Of a stretch of 64,000 nt of DNA, positions 1 through 7,815 are shown one piece after another. The notes below the pieces were generated by a model that saw only the letters and a list, made by a program, of their open reading frames with translations, did not search any database and was not told the origin of the DNA. Each line of letters begins with the position of its first letter. The stretch's first letter is position 1. The translations under genes were made by a program, and so were the position numbers. Where the stretch lies: the NCBI GenBank assembly GCA_963728195.1, contig CAVSIX010000017.1:245548-309547 (forward strand), in the 5' to 3' direction. The DNA comes from Sva-07 sp963728195 (GTDB lineage: Bacteria > Actinomycetota > Acidimicrobiia > Acidimicrobiales > Ilumatobacteraceae).

Positions 1-259
1 CGTCGAGTGCGGCGGCCGGTGGATTCTCGAACTCGGTGGTGACCGCATCGCAATCGAGTGCCAGGCGACGCAACGCCTGCGGATCGTCGTACGCGGCGAC
101 CAGATGCTCGTGGGCCAGCAGACCCGCCGGCGCCGAGGGATCAGGATCGAGCACGATCGTGCGGTATCCCATCGTCGCGGCGGCCATCACGGCATAGCGG
201 CCGAGCTGGCCACCGCCGAGGATCCCCAACGTGGCCGGGGGGACGATTCCGGCCGTCAT
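1..259 (-). CDS. purK: N5-carboxyaminoimidazole ribonucleotide synthase, partial
   Basis: This is the N-terminal 86 codons of an ATP-grasp purine enzyme; the rest lies left of the window. PurK makes N5-CAIR from AIR, bicarbonate and ATP in cytosolic de novo purine synthesis. The visible part has the dinucleotide-like opening ILGGGQLGR near residue 12 and TTEFEN near residue 77, both typical of PurK. The ATG overlaps the purE stop as ATGA (256-259), so the two genes are translationally coupled and act in consecutive steps. Identification is firm although the ATP-grasp core is not visible. Confidence 0.9.
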   Translation of the reverse strand, partial: MTAGIVPPATLGILGGGQLGRYAVMAAATMGYRTIVLDPDPSAPAGLLAHEHLVAAYDDPQALRRLALDCDAVTTEFENPPAAALD

Positions 260-762
260 GGGTTCCCGGTCGGCGGCAGTTCGGACGTCGCCGCTGCGTC
301 TCGGCGCTCGGCCCGATACGCGGCGAGCGCCGCCGCCAGCGCCGGATCATCCAGTGCGAGCAGCGCGACGGCGAACAACGCAGCGTTCGTCGCGCCGGCT
401 CCGCCGATCGCGAACGTCGCCACCGGGACGCCCGCCGGCATCTGCACGATCGAGTACAGCGAGTCCTGACCCGACAGGTGGTGCGACGGCACCGGCACAC
501 CGAGCACGGGCACTGTCGTCTTCGCGGCCAGCATCCCCGGGAGGTGGGCGGCGCCGCCGGCACCGGCGATGATGGCGCGCAGACCGCGGTCGATCGCTGC
601 GTCGGCGTAGGCGAACATCTCGTCGGGCATCCGGTGAGCACTCACCACGCGCGCCTCGTGGGCGACACCGAACGACTCGAGGATCTCCACGGCCCTCGAC
701 ATCGTGGGCCAGTCGCTCGACGACCCCATGACGACACCGACGACGGCAGTGGTTGCGGACAC
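256..762 (-). CDS. purE: N5-carboxyaminoimidazole ribonucleotide mutase
   Basis: PurE (168 aa) converts N5-CAIR to CAIR, the step after PurK. The family signature is clear: VVMGSSSDWPTM near residues 10-21, SAHRMPDEMF with the catalytic-type His at about 43, and GAGGAAHLPGMLA near 68-79. Length matches the bacterial class I enzyme. I chose the GTG at 762 because the family motif starts only ten residues later and a TACGCT -10-like hexamer lies six bases upstream, as in other apparently leaderless genes here. It leads a purE-purK operon, 32 bases downstream of the large membrane-protein gene on the same strand. Confidence 0.93.
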   Translation of the reverse strand: MSATTAVVGVVMGSSSDWPTMSRAVEILESFGVAHEARVVSAHRMPDEMFAYADAAIDRGLRAIIAGAGGAAHLPGMLAAKTTVPVLGVPVPSHHLSGQDSLYSIVQMPAGVPVATFAIGGAGATNAALFAVALLALDDPALAAALAAYRAERRDAAATSELPPTGNP

Positions 763-768
763 GCCGGA

Positions 769-774
769 AGCGTA
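769..774 (-). promoter_or_regulatory. -10-like hexamer for leaderless purE transcript
   Basis: On the minus strand this reads TACGCT and ends six bases before the purE GTG. No -35 element is obvious. The spacing puts the transcript start at or next to the start codon. Inferred from spacing and from recurrence of the same layout in the window. Confidence 0.5.
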
Positions 775-794
775 GGCGCTCGTGCGCCGTCGGA

Positions 795-3197
795 TCAGAT
801 CAGCTGGCGGCGTTCGCACAGCTTCAGCGCGATGAGTCCGGGGATGGTCGGGAACCAGTAGTTGACCAACCGGAAGAGCAGCACGGCTGCCCAGGCGGTC
901 GCCTCGTCGACACCGGCGCCGGTCAGCACGAACGCCAGCGCCGCCTCGATCGCACCGACACCGCCGGGGGTCGGCACCGCCGACGCCACCGTGTTGGCGA
1001 TCATGTACAAGGCGCCCAGCTGGGCGAACGAGAGGTCGATCTCGAAGGCCCGACACGCCAGCACGAACGCCACGATCGTGGACATCTTCGCGATCGCCTG
1101 GCCGCCGAAGAGCAACGACAGCTTCGTCGGGCGGCGTGCGAGTTCGCCGAAGTCGTGCTTGATCTTGGCGAAGCTCGACCGCACGAACCCGACGACCCAT
1201 CGACGCAGTTTCGGCGTCGCAGCGATCACGATCGCGGCGATCGCGGCGGTGGCGACGAAAACGGCGATCAGCGACACATCCAGGCCGCCGCCTTCGTTCA
1301 GATCCACGCCACCCGTCGGGTCGGAGCTGGACCAGAGCATGAAGAACACGAAGAACACGACCTGCACGACGCCGCTGGCAGCCGACGTCAGCCCGACCGC
1401 CGCAGTGGCCACCGTGACGTCGGTTCCCCCCTTCTGGAGGTACCGGATACGCATCGCCATCCCGCCGGCGTTCATCGGAGTGAACCGGTTGAGGAACGAC
1501 TGCCCGAACATCACGATCGTCGCTTCGCCGAGCGCGATCGGACGCACCACAGAGCCCGACAGTGACATGGCGCCACCGACCGTGCCGAGGAGCGTGACGA
1601 TCGCAATCGGCACGACCCACATCCAGTTGAGGTCGGACATCGCGCTGGTGATGTCGGACCAGTTGGAGGCGAGCGACAGCACGAAATACGCCAACACTGC
1701 GAACCCGAGCCAGGTGACGAGCTTGGCGACACTGATGCGTTCGAGTTCGACGAGTTCCACCTCGTCGACTCCGAGCCGTAGCTGCAGCCCAGTTCGCAGG
1801 TCGTCGACGAAATGCTTCGGCCTGCGGGCATCGCGCCGGGCGTGGGCGGGCAGCGCAGGGAGCTGCACCAAGGGCAGCGTCGCCTCGAGGTCAGCGGCGC
1901 TGGCATTGCGGACCGCGGCGTCGAGAGCACGGTCCTGACCGACGACGAGTGCGGTCGACACGAGCAGCTCGGCGCGATCGATCGCCCGCGATGCTGGGCT
2001 GGACGCGAGCAATGCGGTGTCGAGTCCGATGATCGTCGCAGTGTCGCCGTCGATGACGAGGTGATCGCGCCGCAACGAGCGATGCGCCATCCGGGCATCG
2101 TGGAGGCGACCGACCTGGCGCCACAGGTCGTCGAGCGCAGCGTCGCTGACCTGATCGCCGTCCAACTCGCCGAGCGAACGACCCGGCGGGGAGGCGACGA
2201 CGATGATCGCACTGTCGCGATCGGTGGGTGCGACCGACAGCACCGGTGCGACCCGCGTACCGGCACGTTCGGCCATCGTCGTCGCCAGCGCGAGCTGTGC
2301 CGCTCGCACCCTCGGCTTGACCGACAGCCGTTGTTCGTCGACGTCGCGGACGAGGATCGAGCGCATCACTCGGGCGAACAGCTCGATGTCGCGGTCGTCC
2401 TGGTCGAGGTAGAACACCTCGACGTCGCGGCCGCCTGCGCGGCCGCGGTAGACGCGGAAGTCCCGGACGATCGCCTCGTCACCGAGTTCGTCGACGTCGA
2501 AGCCCCCCGCCGCGAGCCCCGCTCGCAGCGTGGCCGAACCCGGTCGCCGCTGTGGCGAACCGAATGCGACGAGCATCGCCGAGCCGACACAGCTGCCGAG
2601 CACGACGGTGACGAGAATGCTCACCGGCGCCTGCGTTGCGGTGATCACCCGGACGCCGGCGGTGACCCAGACCGCGATCCAGGCCACCTTGCGCCACGAT
2701 GCGGTCATCATCGGCGAAGCGGCAGTGGCACCGGCGACGAGCGCCGCGAGGTAGGCCGTCGAGGGGAAGTCCGTGGCGAGGAACGACTCCGACGGCAGGT
2801 CGGTGATCGACGTCGGCGGTGCCGCCCGATTCAGCCAGTCGGTGAGCATCAGCATGACGACGCCACCGACGACGCCCGACCCGACGACGAGCAACGCTGC
2901 CGCACGCGTGCGCCGGACGAGCAGCCAGATGACCACCACCACTGGCACCGCCAGGATCGCGAGCTGCGCGAGGCCGACCAGTGCGTAGCGCACCGTGCGC
3001 GGCATCCGCACGAAGAGGTCGATCAGATCGATCGAGACGTTGGTGAGCGCCGCAGGGAACGCTGCGGTGAGCACGAGCACCACGACGAGCGCACTGAATC
3101 GCATGCCCAGCCGCGCGACGTCGACCGGGTGACGCTGCCACTCGCGCCGGTCGCCTTCGCCCAGCGGGGCTTCGACCAGGGCGGTGCTCACGGCCAC
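795..3197 (-). CDS. Lysylphosphatidylglycerol synthase TM-type membrane protein with embedded kinase-like domain
   Basis: An 800-residue membrane protein. The N-terminal 230 residues carry about six hydrophobic segments. A soluble block at about 240-430 resembles a degenerate phosphotransferase/kinase fold (AHRSLRRDHLVIDGD near 370). The C-terminal 320 residues form the UPF0104/LPG-synthase transmembrane domain, with FLNRFTPMNAGGMAMR and the motif VPTPGGVGAIEAAL near the end. Such proteins are linked to lipid aminoacylation or lipid flipping, but the aminoacyl-transferase domain of true MprF is not evident, so substrate and reaction are unknown. The start is GTG at 3197; a second GTG at 3191 is equally possible. 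It is probably transcribed alone. Confidence 0.8.
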   Translation of the reverse strand: MAVSTALVEAPLGEGDRREWQRHPVDVARLGMRFSALVVVLVLTAAFPAALTNVSIDLIDLFVRMPRTVRYALVGLAQLAILAVPVVVVIWLLVRRTRAAALLVVGSGVVGGVVMLMLTDWLNRAAPPTSITDLPSESFLATDFPSTAYLAALVAGATAASPMMTASWRKVAWIAVWVTAGVRVITATQAPVSILVTVVLGSCVGSAMLVAFGSPQRRPGSATLRAGLAAGGFDVDELGDEAIVRDFRVYRGRAGGRDVEVFYLDQDDRDIELFARVMRSILVRDVDEQRLSVKPRVRAAQLALATTMAERAGTRVAPVLSVAPTDRDSAIIVVASPPGRSLGELDGDQVSDAALDDLWRQVGRLHDARMAHRSLRRDHLVIDGDTATIIGLDTALLASSPASRAIDRAELLVSTALVVGQDRALDAAVRNASAADLEATLPLVQLPALPAHARRDARRPKHFVDDLRTGLQLRLGVDEVELVELERISVAKLVTWLGFAVLAYFVLSLASNWSDITSAMSDLNWMWVVPIAIVTLLGTVGGAMSLSGSVVRPIALGEATIVMFGQSFLNRFTPMNAGGMAMRIRYLQKGGTDVTVATAAVGLTSAASGVVQVVFFVFFMLWSSSDPTGGVDLNEGGGLDVSLIAVFVATAAIAAIVIAATPKLRRWVVGFVRSSFAKIKHDFGELARRPTKLSLLFGGQAIAKMSTIVAFVLACRAFEIDLSFAQLGALYMIANTVASAVPTPGGVGAIEAALAFVLTGAGVDEATAWAAVLLFRLVNYWFPTIPGLIALKLCERRQLI

Positions 3198-3280
3198 ATC
3201 ATGCCCGACGCGGGGTGCCCCGCCCGAACGATCGTGGCTGTCGGCGCCGATGCCCTCTGGAAGATCGTCGGAGACTCGGG

Positions 3281-3580
3281 TCAGAAGATGACGTCGGCCT
3301 CGAGCCGTCCGTTCTCACCGAGGACGACCACCATGCGCGACATGCACGGCATGCAGTACACGCGGTCACCCGGTCGCAGTTCACGGGTCGCTCGGATGAC
3401 CACCTTGCACACCGGACAGACCACCTCGTTGGGTGCCAAGGTGTCGTCGGGACCCTGCCAGTAGCGGTAGAACTTGCGCCACTTCTTCGGGACCTCCTTG
3501 AACCCCATCTCCTCCAGCTCGTAGCGCTGCCGGCTGCTGTCGGAGCTGATCTCGGGTGCCGAGACGTCGACCTCGGTCAT
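3281..3580 (-). CDS. Small zinc-ribbon-like protein of the diiron operon
   Basis: A 99-residue protein of unknown function. The C-terminal half has two CxxC pairs, CPVC and CMPC, about 24 residues apart, separated by RATRELRPGDRVY, which suggests a zinc ribbon or rubredoxin-like metal site. The N-terminal half is charged with aromatic residues (KKWRKFYRYW). The ATG at 3580 shares one base with the stop of the upstream diiron gene (TGATG), so it is translationally coupled as the last gene of a three-gene operon. A rubredoxin-like electron-transfer role for the neighbouring diiron proteins is possible but is only inference. A GTG at 3583 is the alternative start. A short GC-rich palindrome at 3210-3223 downstream could end transcription. 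Confidence 0.6.
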   Translation of the reverse strand: MTEVDVSAPEISSDSSRQRYELEEMGFKEVPKKWRKFYRYWQGPDDTLAPNEVVCPVCKVVIRATRELRPGDRVYCMPCMSRMVVVLGENGRLEADVIF

Positions 3581-4365
3581 CACGTGAGCCCCAGCCGTTC
3601 GACGGTGTCCAGATACTCGCCGGCGAGGCGATGGTGCTCGTCGTTCGGGGCGCCGAGGTCCTCGAGGGCGCGTTCGAACACGCCGAGCACCATCGGGTCG
3701 AGCTGCGATCGGATCTCGCGGAGGCGGGCACGCCCCGAGGGATCGACCGCCAGGCTGCGACCGAGGTCGTTCTCGCCGAAGCCGGCGTGACGACGCTCGT
3801 CGGAGATCACCCCGGCGAGCACGTCGCGGGTGACGGCGTCTGCACTTGCAGCATGGAGCCGGAAGACCGTGTACTCCATCGTCTCGAGGATGACGTTCTG
3901 AGCGAACACCGCCGCCTGCCAGTCACCTTCGTGGACGAGGTCGAGCAGGGAGCCCTTGAAGTCGACGAGCGCCGGCTGCGCCCGCCGGGCGATCTCGGTC
4001 TCCGGGTCGGCGACACCGAGCTCACGCAGGCGGTGCAGGAACACCTCGAGGTGGCGTGCCTCGTCGGCGACCTGCGTGGCCATGAAGATCTTCGAGTTCC
4101 GGTTCGGGGCCAGCTCGACGAGACCGGCCGCGCCCTCCAACGCTGCGGTCTCCCCCACCGAGTAGTTGCACAGGGTGGTGATCAGACGCTCGCGCCGCTC
4201 GTCGTCGATCGGCTCCTCGGCGGTGGTCTCGAGCCGACCGTACGGCCGGTCGGTCAGATAGCCCTCGACCGAGTCGAACCAGAACTGGAACGAGTGGACC
4301 TCGTCGAGGAAATCCTGTTCGGCGAGAGCGTGCGGGTCGAAGTCGTCGGTGTCGACGGCGGTCAT
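3580..4365 (-). CDS. Ferritin-like diiron protein, second paralogue
   Basis: A 261-residue helical protein with the complete ferritin-superfamily diiron ligand set: Glu72 (NYSVGETAALEG), the pair E102xxH105 in DEARHLEVF, Glu161 (NVILETMEYTVF), and E190xxH193 in DERRHAGFGEND. It is a paralogue of the gene just upstream, sharing order and spacing of all motifs. Two ExxH helices at this size fit diiron N-oxygenase, hydroxylase or R2-like families; no substrate can be read from sequence. Its ATG overlaps the upstream stop by four bases (ATGA), so the two paralogues are probably made in equal amounts and may form a heteromer, which is inference. Confidence 0.75.
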   Translation of the reverse strand: MTAVDTDDFDPHALAEQDFLDEVHSFQFWFDSVEGYLTDRPYGRLETTAEEPIDDERRERLITTLCNYSVGETAALEGAAGLVELAPNRNSKIFMATQVADEARHLEVFLHRLRELGVADPETEIARRAQPALVDFKGSLLDLVHEGDWQAAVFAQNVILETMEYTVFRLHAASADAVTRDVLAGVISDERRHAGFGENDLGRSLAVDPSGRARLREIRSQLDPMVLGVFERALEDLGAPNDEHHRLAGEYLDTVERLGLT

Positions 4366-5234
4366 GCCGGAACGGTCGGGGTCTGGTACTCGAGACCCAC
4401 TCGCGCCAGGCGGGTCTTGAATTCGCCGATCACCGTGTTGGCGAGCACCGCTTCCATCTCTTCTGGCGTGGCCGTGGCGAGGTTCGTCCCGTGGAAATGT
4501 GCGGTTGCGGCGTGGTCGGCAGCAGGCGCCGTCGGCTTGCGATCGGTCGCCGCGAAGGAATCACTGAACGTCGCCAGCATGTAGTAGCTCATCTGCTGCT
4601 GCATCTTCTCGATCTCCGGCTTCTTCTCCGGATGCTGCGCGATCAGCGAGCCGATGCGGTTTTCACCGAATCCGACATGACGTCGTTCGTCGGCGATCGT
4701 TCCCTTCAGCGTCTGGGCGAACTTGGGGTTGAACTCGCGGTTGCCGGCTTCGAGCAGCTCGAACACGGTGAACGCCATGCCCTCGAGCACGATGTTCTGT
4801 CCCACGACGCCGGCCACGAAATCGCCGGCATCGACCTTCTCGAGCAACGTCTCGGCGAACTTGACGAGGTTGGGGTTGGCGTAGCGGCTGATCGTCGACT
4901 CGAGGTCGTCGGACTTGACGCCGAGGTCGTAGAGGCGCTGGGTGAAGATCTCGACATGGCGCGCCTCGTCGAGCGTCTGGGTGGCGAGGAAGCGCTTGCT
5001 CGGGTAGTCGGGGGCGGCGTTGACCAGGCCGGACGAGGCCGCGAGTGCGCACCGCTCGCCGACCACCAGGCCCACCGTGGTGCGGATCGCCGCCTCGCGC
5101 TCGTCGTCGTCGGCGAGGAGCAACTCGGGCTCCGTCGCGCCGGCATCGTGCCCGTACACCGTGTCCTCCAGGTATCCCTGCGGACACATCTCCATCCACC
5201 GTTGGATCGAGTACTGGGCGAGGAATTCTGCCAT
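4362..5234 (-). CDS. Ferritin-like diiron protein, first paralogue, operon leader
   Basis: A 290-residue diiron protein. The ligands are Glu60 (VVGERCALAAS), E90xxH93 (DEARHVEIF), Glu151 (NIVLEGMAFTVF) and E183xxH186 (ADERRHVGFGEN). Compared with its partner it has an extra C-terminal tail of about 70 residues rich in Ala, Thr and Pro. The ATG at 5234 is preferred over an in-frame ATG at 5270, because the latter falls inside the upstream palindromic operator and adds residues unlike the partner. The gene heads a tightly coupled operon (diiron - diiron - zinc ribbon). The family resembles actinobacterial ferritin-like oxygenase candidates; true function unknown. Confidence 0.75.
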   Translation of the reverse strand: MAEFLAQYSIQRWMEMCPQGYLEDTVYGHDAGATEPELLLADDDEREAAIRTTVGLVVGERCALAASSGLVNAAPDYPSKRFLATQTLDEARHVEIFTQRLYDLGVKSDDLESTISRYANPNLVKFAETLLEKVDAGDFVAGVVGQNIVLEGMAFTVFELLEAGNREFNPKFAQTLKGTIADERRHVGFGENRIGSLIAQHPEKKPEIEKMQQQMSYYMLATFSDSFAATDRKPTAPAADHAATAHFHGTNLATATPEEMEAVLANTVIGEFKTRLARVGLEYQTPTVPA

Positions 5235-5254
5235 GGCGAGACCAGCTTTCTGAT

Positions 5255-5286
5255 TGGAACGTCGTTCCATTTCTAGAACGTCGTTC
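5255..5286 (-). promoter_or_regulatory. Tandem palindromic operator upstream of the diiron operon
   Basis: Two copies of the odd palindrome GAACGTCGTTC lie with centres at 5262 and 5281, 19 bases apart, or about two helical turns. The first extends perfectly to TGGAACGTCGTTCCA (5255-5269); the second is perfect over 5276-5286. They sit 21-52 bases before the ATG of the diiron operon, where a repressor would block transcription. Size and symmetry fit TetR-family operators. No TetR gene is adjacent, so the regulator is probably encoded elsewhere. Confidence 0.65.
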
Positions 5287-5368
5287 CAATATCGTCCGGG
5301 TGGTCAGGGTCGGGCAGGGTCTTTGGTCCCGAACTTGCACGCATGGACGCTGTCTCGACGCAACGGTG

Positions 5369-6616
5369 TCAGCCGAGCACCTCGTCGAACGCTTCCACGG
5401 CGCGGGCGACGTCGTCGGCCGACGTGTAATGCACGAACGACAGCCGGACCACGCCACGGTCGGGGTCGAGACCCAGCCCGTCGAGCACGCGGGCCGCGTA
5501 GTAGTGACCCGAGCTCGTCTGCACGCCGCGCACGACGAGGTCGTGGGCGACCTCCTGGGGATCTCGGCGCAGTGGGCTGAAGGCGATGGTCGGACAGCGG
5601 TGTCCCTCGGCGGTGTCGAGCGTGGCCGGGCCCAGCAGGCGGACGTCCTCGCGACCGGCCAGCGCATCGAGCAGCCAGGGCGTGAGTGCGTCCTCGTGTG
5701 CCCGCCAGTGCGCCGAGGCGCCGGCGACAGCCGAACGGAGGCCGTCGGCCTGGGCGCCGCCATGGTGGCGATGGAACGCTTCGACGTAGTCGAGGACCGC
5801 GCCCGATGCCGCCACCTGTGCATGGTCGGGCCCGGCCGGATTGAGCCGCTTGTCGGCGACGGGATCGTTGAAGAAGTGGCTTTGATTGGGGAGTTCGGCC
5901 ATCAGCCCGGCGCGCACGACCATCAACCCCTGATGCACCGAGTACGTCTTGTAGAGGCTGAAGAGATACACATCGGCACCGATCGCACCGACATCGGGAA
6001 TCGTATGGGGGGCGAACGAGACACCGTCGACGATGACGCGGGCACCGACGCCGTGGGCGAGCTTGGTGATCGCGGCCACGTCGTTCTCCGAGCCGATGAT
6101 GTTCGACGCATGCGGCACGGTGACCAGGCCCGTGCGTTCACCGAGGAGCGACCGGAACTGGTCGATGTCGAGCAGTCCGGTGTCGGGATCGGTCCTCCAC
6201 TCTCTGATCGTGCACCCGACCCGCTCGGCCGCCCGGCGGATGGCACCGGTGTTCGCCTCGTGATCCTGGTTGGTGACGATCACCTCGTTTCCGGCCTCGA
6301 GCACCTCAGCGAACGCATGGGCGAGCACGTAGGTGTTCGCCGACGTCGACGGTCCGAACACGACTTCGCGCGCTTGGACGCCGAGCGCTTCGGCCCAACG
6401 CTCACGCGAGTGATCCATCAGTTCGCCGGCGCGGCGCGACGACGCGAATTCGCTGTACGGCTGCACCTTGAGGTCGGTGTAGTACGCGGTGAGCGCGTCG
6501 ATCGTCTGGCGGCAGGCGAACGATCCGCCGGCGTTCTCGAAGAACGACTGCCCGTCGTTGATCGGCCGGGAGAACGCCGGGAACTGGGAACGGACGAAGT
6601 CGAGATCGAGCTGCAC
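5369..6616 (-). CDS. Class V aminotransferase, cysteine desulfurase-like without the catalytic Cys
   Basis: A 415-residue PLP enzyme of the SufS/isopenicillin-epimerase fold. It shows NAGGSFACRQ near the start, a VTNQDHEAN motif, IVDGVSFAPH, and the PLP lysine in LFSLYKTYSVHQG. The position that carries the persulfide Cys in desulfurases (SGHHCA type) reads SSGHYYA here, so sulfur transfer by the classical route is unlikely. This matches the VC1184-like 'cysteine desulfurase family' subgroup of uncertain reaction. The GTG at 6616 was chosen because TACGGT (minus strand, 6623-6628) lies six bases upstream and the protein then begins near the family's usual start; the longer frame upstream crosses an 18-bp inverted repeat. 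Confidence 0.8.
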   Translation of the reverse strand: MQLDLDFVRSQFPAFSRPINDGQSFFENAGGSFACRQTIDALTAYYTDLKVQPYSEFASSRRAGELMDHSRERWAEALGVQAREVVFGPSTSANTYVLAHAFAEVLEAGNEVIVTNQDHEANTGAIRRAAERVGCTIREWRTDPDTGLLDIDQFRSLLGERTGLVTVPHASNIIGSENDVAAITKLAHGVGARVIVDGVSFAPHTIPDVGAIGADVYLFSLYKTYSVHQGLMVVRAGLMAELPNQSHFFNDPVADKRLNPAGPDHAQVAASGAVLDYVEAFHRHHGGAQADGLRSAVAGASAHWRAHEDALTPWLLDALAGREDVRLLGPATLDTAEGHRCPTIAFSPLRRDPQEVAHDLVVRGVQTSSGHYYAARVLDGLGLDPDRGVVRLSFVHYTSADDVARAVEAFDEVLG

Positions 6617-6622
6617 GACGTC

Positions 6623-6628
6623 ACCGTA
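6623..6628 (-). promoter_or_regulatory. -10-like hexamer for the class V aminotransferase gene
   Basis: TACGGT on the minus strand, six bases before the GTG at 6616. Leaderless layout, inferred. Confidence 0.45.
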
Positions 6629-6687
6629 TCCCCGAGCCTCCGACGCCGACTTCGTCCCCGACCGTCCCCCTTTGCGTCGCTCCAACC

Positions 6688-6738
6688 CGAAATGTGCACG
6701 GATCGTGGCGCTGAGCGAACCGATCCGTGCACATTTCG
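6688..6738. repeat. Perfect 18-bp inverted repeat between divergent genes
   Basis: The arms CGAAATGTGCACGGATCG (6688-6705) and its exact reverse complement (6721-6738) flank a 15-base spacer. It lies between divergently transcribed genes, so a terminator role is unlikely. It could be a regulator-binding site shared by both genes, or a mobile palindromic element. The inner GTGCAC of each arm is itself a palindrome. Confidence 0.7.
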
Positions 6739-6765
6739 AGGAGAGGTGCACGCGAGGATGGGGCG

Positions 6766-7779
6766 GTGAGCACCGAACCGACGACCACGTCCGAGCTGAC
6801 CACCCCAGCGTTGCTCGTCGACAGTGCGACGTTCGACCGCAACCTGGCGGCGATGGATGCGGTGCTGCCGGGTGCGCGACTTCGCCCCCACGTCAAGGCG
6901 TTCAAGTCGACCGACATGGCCAGGCGGCTCGATGCCGACGGCCACCACGGCTTCTGCGCAGCGACGCCACGAGAGATCGAAGGTCTCGTTGCCGCAGGAT
7001 TGACCGAAGATCTGCTCCTCGCCAACGAGACGCTCGACACCGCTCGACTCGGAGCGCTCGCCGACCAGGCGAACATCACCGTGGCGATCGACTCCGACGC
7101 CACCCTCGACGCGGTGATCGCCGGTGGGGTGCGGTCGGTGCTCGTCGACATCGACGTCGGCCTGCCCCGCTGCGGCTGTGACGTCGACGACTCGGCTCGA
7201 CTCGCCGACCGTGCACGCACCGCCGGGCTCGAGGTGCGCGGCGTCATGGGCTACGAAGGCCACCTGATGATGGTGCACGACCGTGAGGCCAAGCGCGAGA
7301 AGGTCGAAGCCGCCATGAAGATCCTCCTGCAGGCCCACGACCGTGTCGGTGGCGAGATCGTGTCGGGAGGCGGCACCGGCACCTGGGATGTCAACACCTG
7401 GTGCACCGAGATCCAGGCCGGGTCGTACACGTTGATGGACACCCAGTACGACGAACTCGACGTGCCGTTCGAGAAGGCGCTGTCGGTGCTGGCCACGGTG
7501 ATCTCGACCAGCCCGAAGGGCTGGATCATCGCCGATTGCGGGCTCAAGGCGCTGGGGATGGACCACGGCAACCCGGCATGGGACCACGGTGAGGTGTTCT
7601 TCTGCTCCGACGAGCACATCACGCTGATGCCGCGGGAACCCGGTGACTGGAAGGTCGGCGATCGGGTGCGAATCTGGCCGGCACACGTCGATCCGACCGT
7701 GGCGCGCCACGAGCAGTTCTGGCTCGTCGCGGACGACGACGTCCGCGACCGTTGGCCGATCGACCTGCGCCACTGGTGA
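6766..7779 (+). CDS. D-threonine aldolase / D-serine dehydratase-like PLP enzyme
   Basis: A 337-residue enzyme of the alanine-racemase-like fold (DSD1 / low-specificity D-threonine aldolase family), which cleaves or dehydrates D-hydroxy amino acids using PLP and a divalent metal. The PLP lysine lies in RLRPHVKAFKS near residue 45. Further family signs are SGGGTGTWDV, the glycine-rich phosphate site, and WPAHVDPTVARHEQFW near the C-terminus, whose HxD is the expected metal-binding pair. The GTG at 6766 follows a GAGGA ribosome-binding site at 6753-6757; an upstream ATG at 6727 lies inside the inverted repeat and was rejected. It is divergent from the aminotransferase gene and convergent with dnaB. 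Confidence 0.8.
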   Translation: MSTEPTTTSELTTPALLVDSATFDRNLAAMDAVLPGARLRPHVKAFKSTDMARRLDADGHHGFCAATPREIEGLVAAGLTEDLLLANETLDTARLGALADQANITVAIDSDATLDAVIAGGVRSVLVDIDVGLPRCGCDVDDSARLADRARTAGLEVRGVMGYEGHLMMVHDREAKREKVEAAMKILLQAHDRVGGEIVSGGGTGTWDVNTWCTEIQAGSYTLMDTQYDELDVPFEKALSVLATVISTSPKGWIIADCGLKALGMDHGNPAWDHGEVFFCSDEHITLMPREPGDWKVGDRVRIWPAHVDPTVARHEQFWLVADDDVRDRWPIDLRHW

Positions 7780-7815
7780 GTGTGACATCCGGGGTCTGAC
7801 CCCAGATGTCACACT
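7779..7815. terminator. Hairpin filling the gap between convergent genes
   Basis: AGTGTGACATC (7779-7789) pairs with GATGTCACACT (7805-7815), and an inner GGGGT/ACCCC stem surrounds the loop CTG. It occupies the whole 36-base gap between the D-threonine aldolase-like stop and the dnaB stop, taking in the last base of the former stop codon. It has no strong T tract but is well placed as a bidirectional terminator. The inner GGGGTCTGACCCC palindrome also resembles dispersed REP-type sequences seen in other bacteria (from memory). Confidence 0.65.

Noticed and set aside
256..1620. A 454-codon reading frame that includes purE
   Set aside because: Only the last 168 codons are PurE; the upstream part is antisense-like and lies over another gene.
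3210..3223. GCGGGGTGCCCCGC as the diiron operon terminator
   Set aside because: Loop is too small or the stem only 5 bp; mentioned as a possibility but not listed as a feature.
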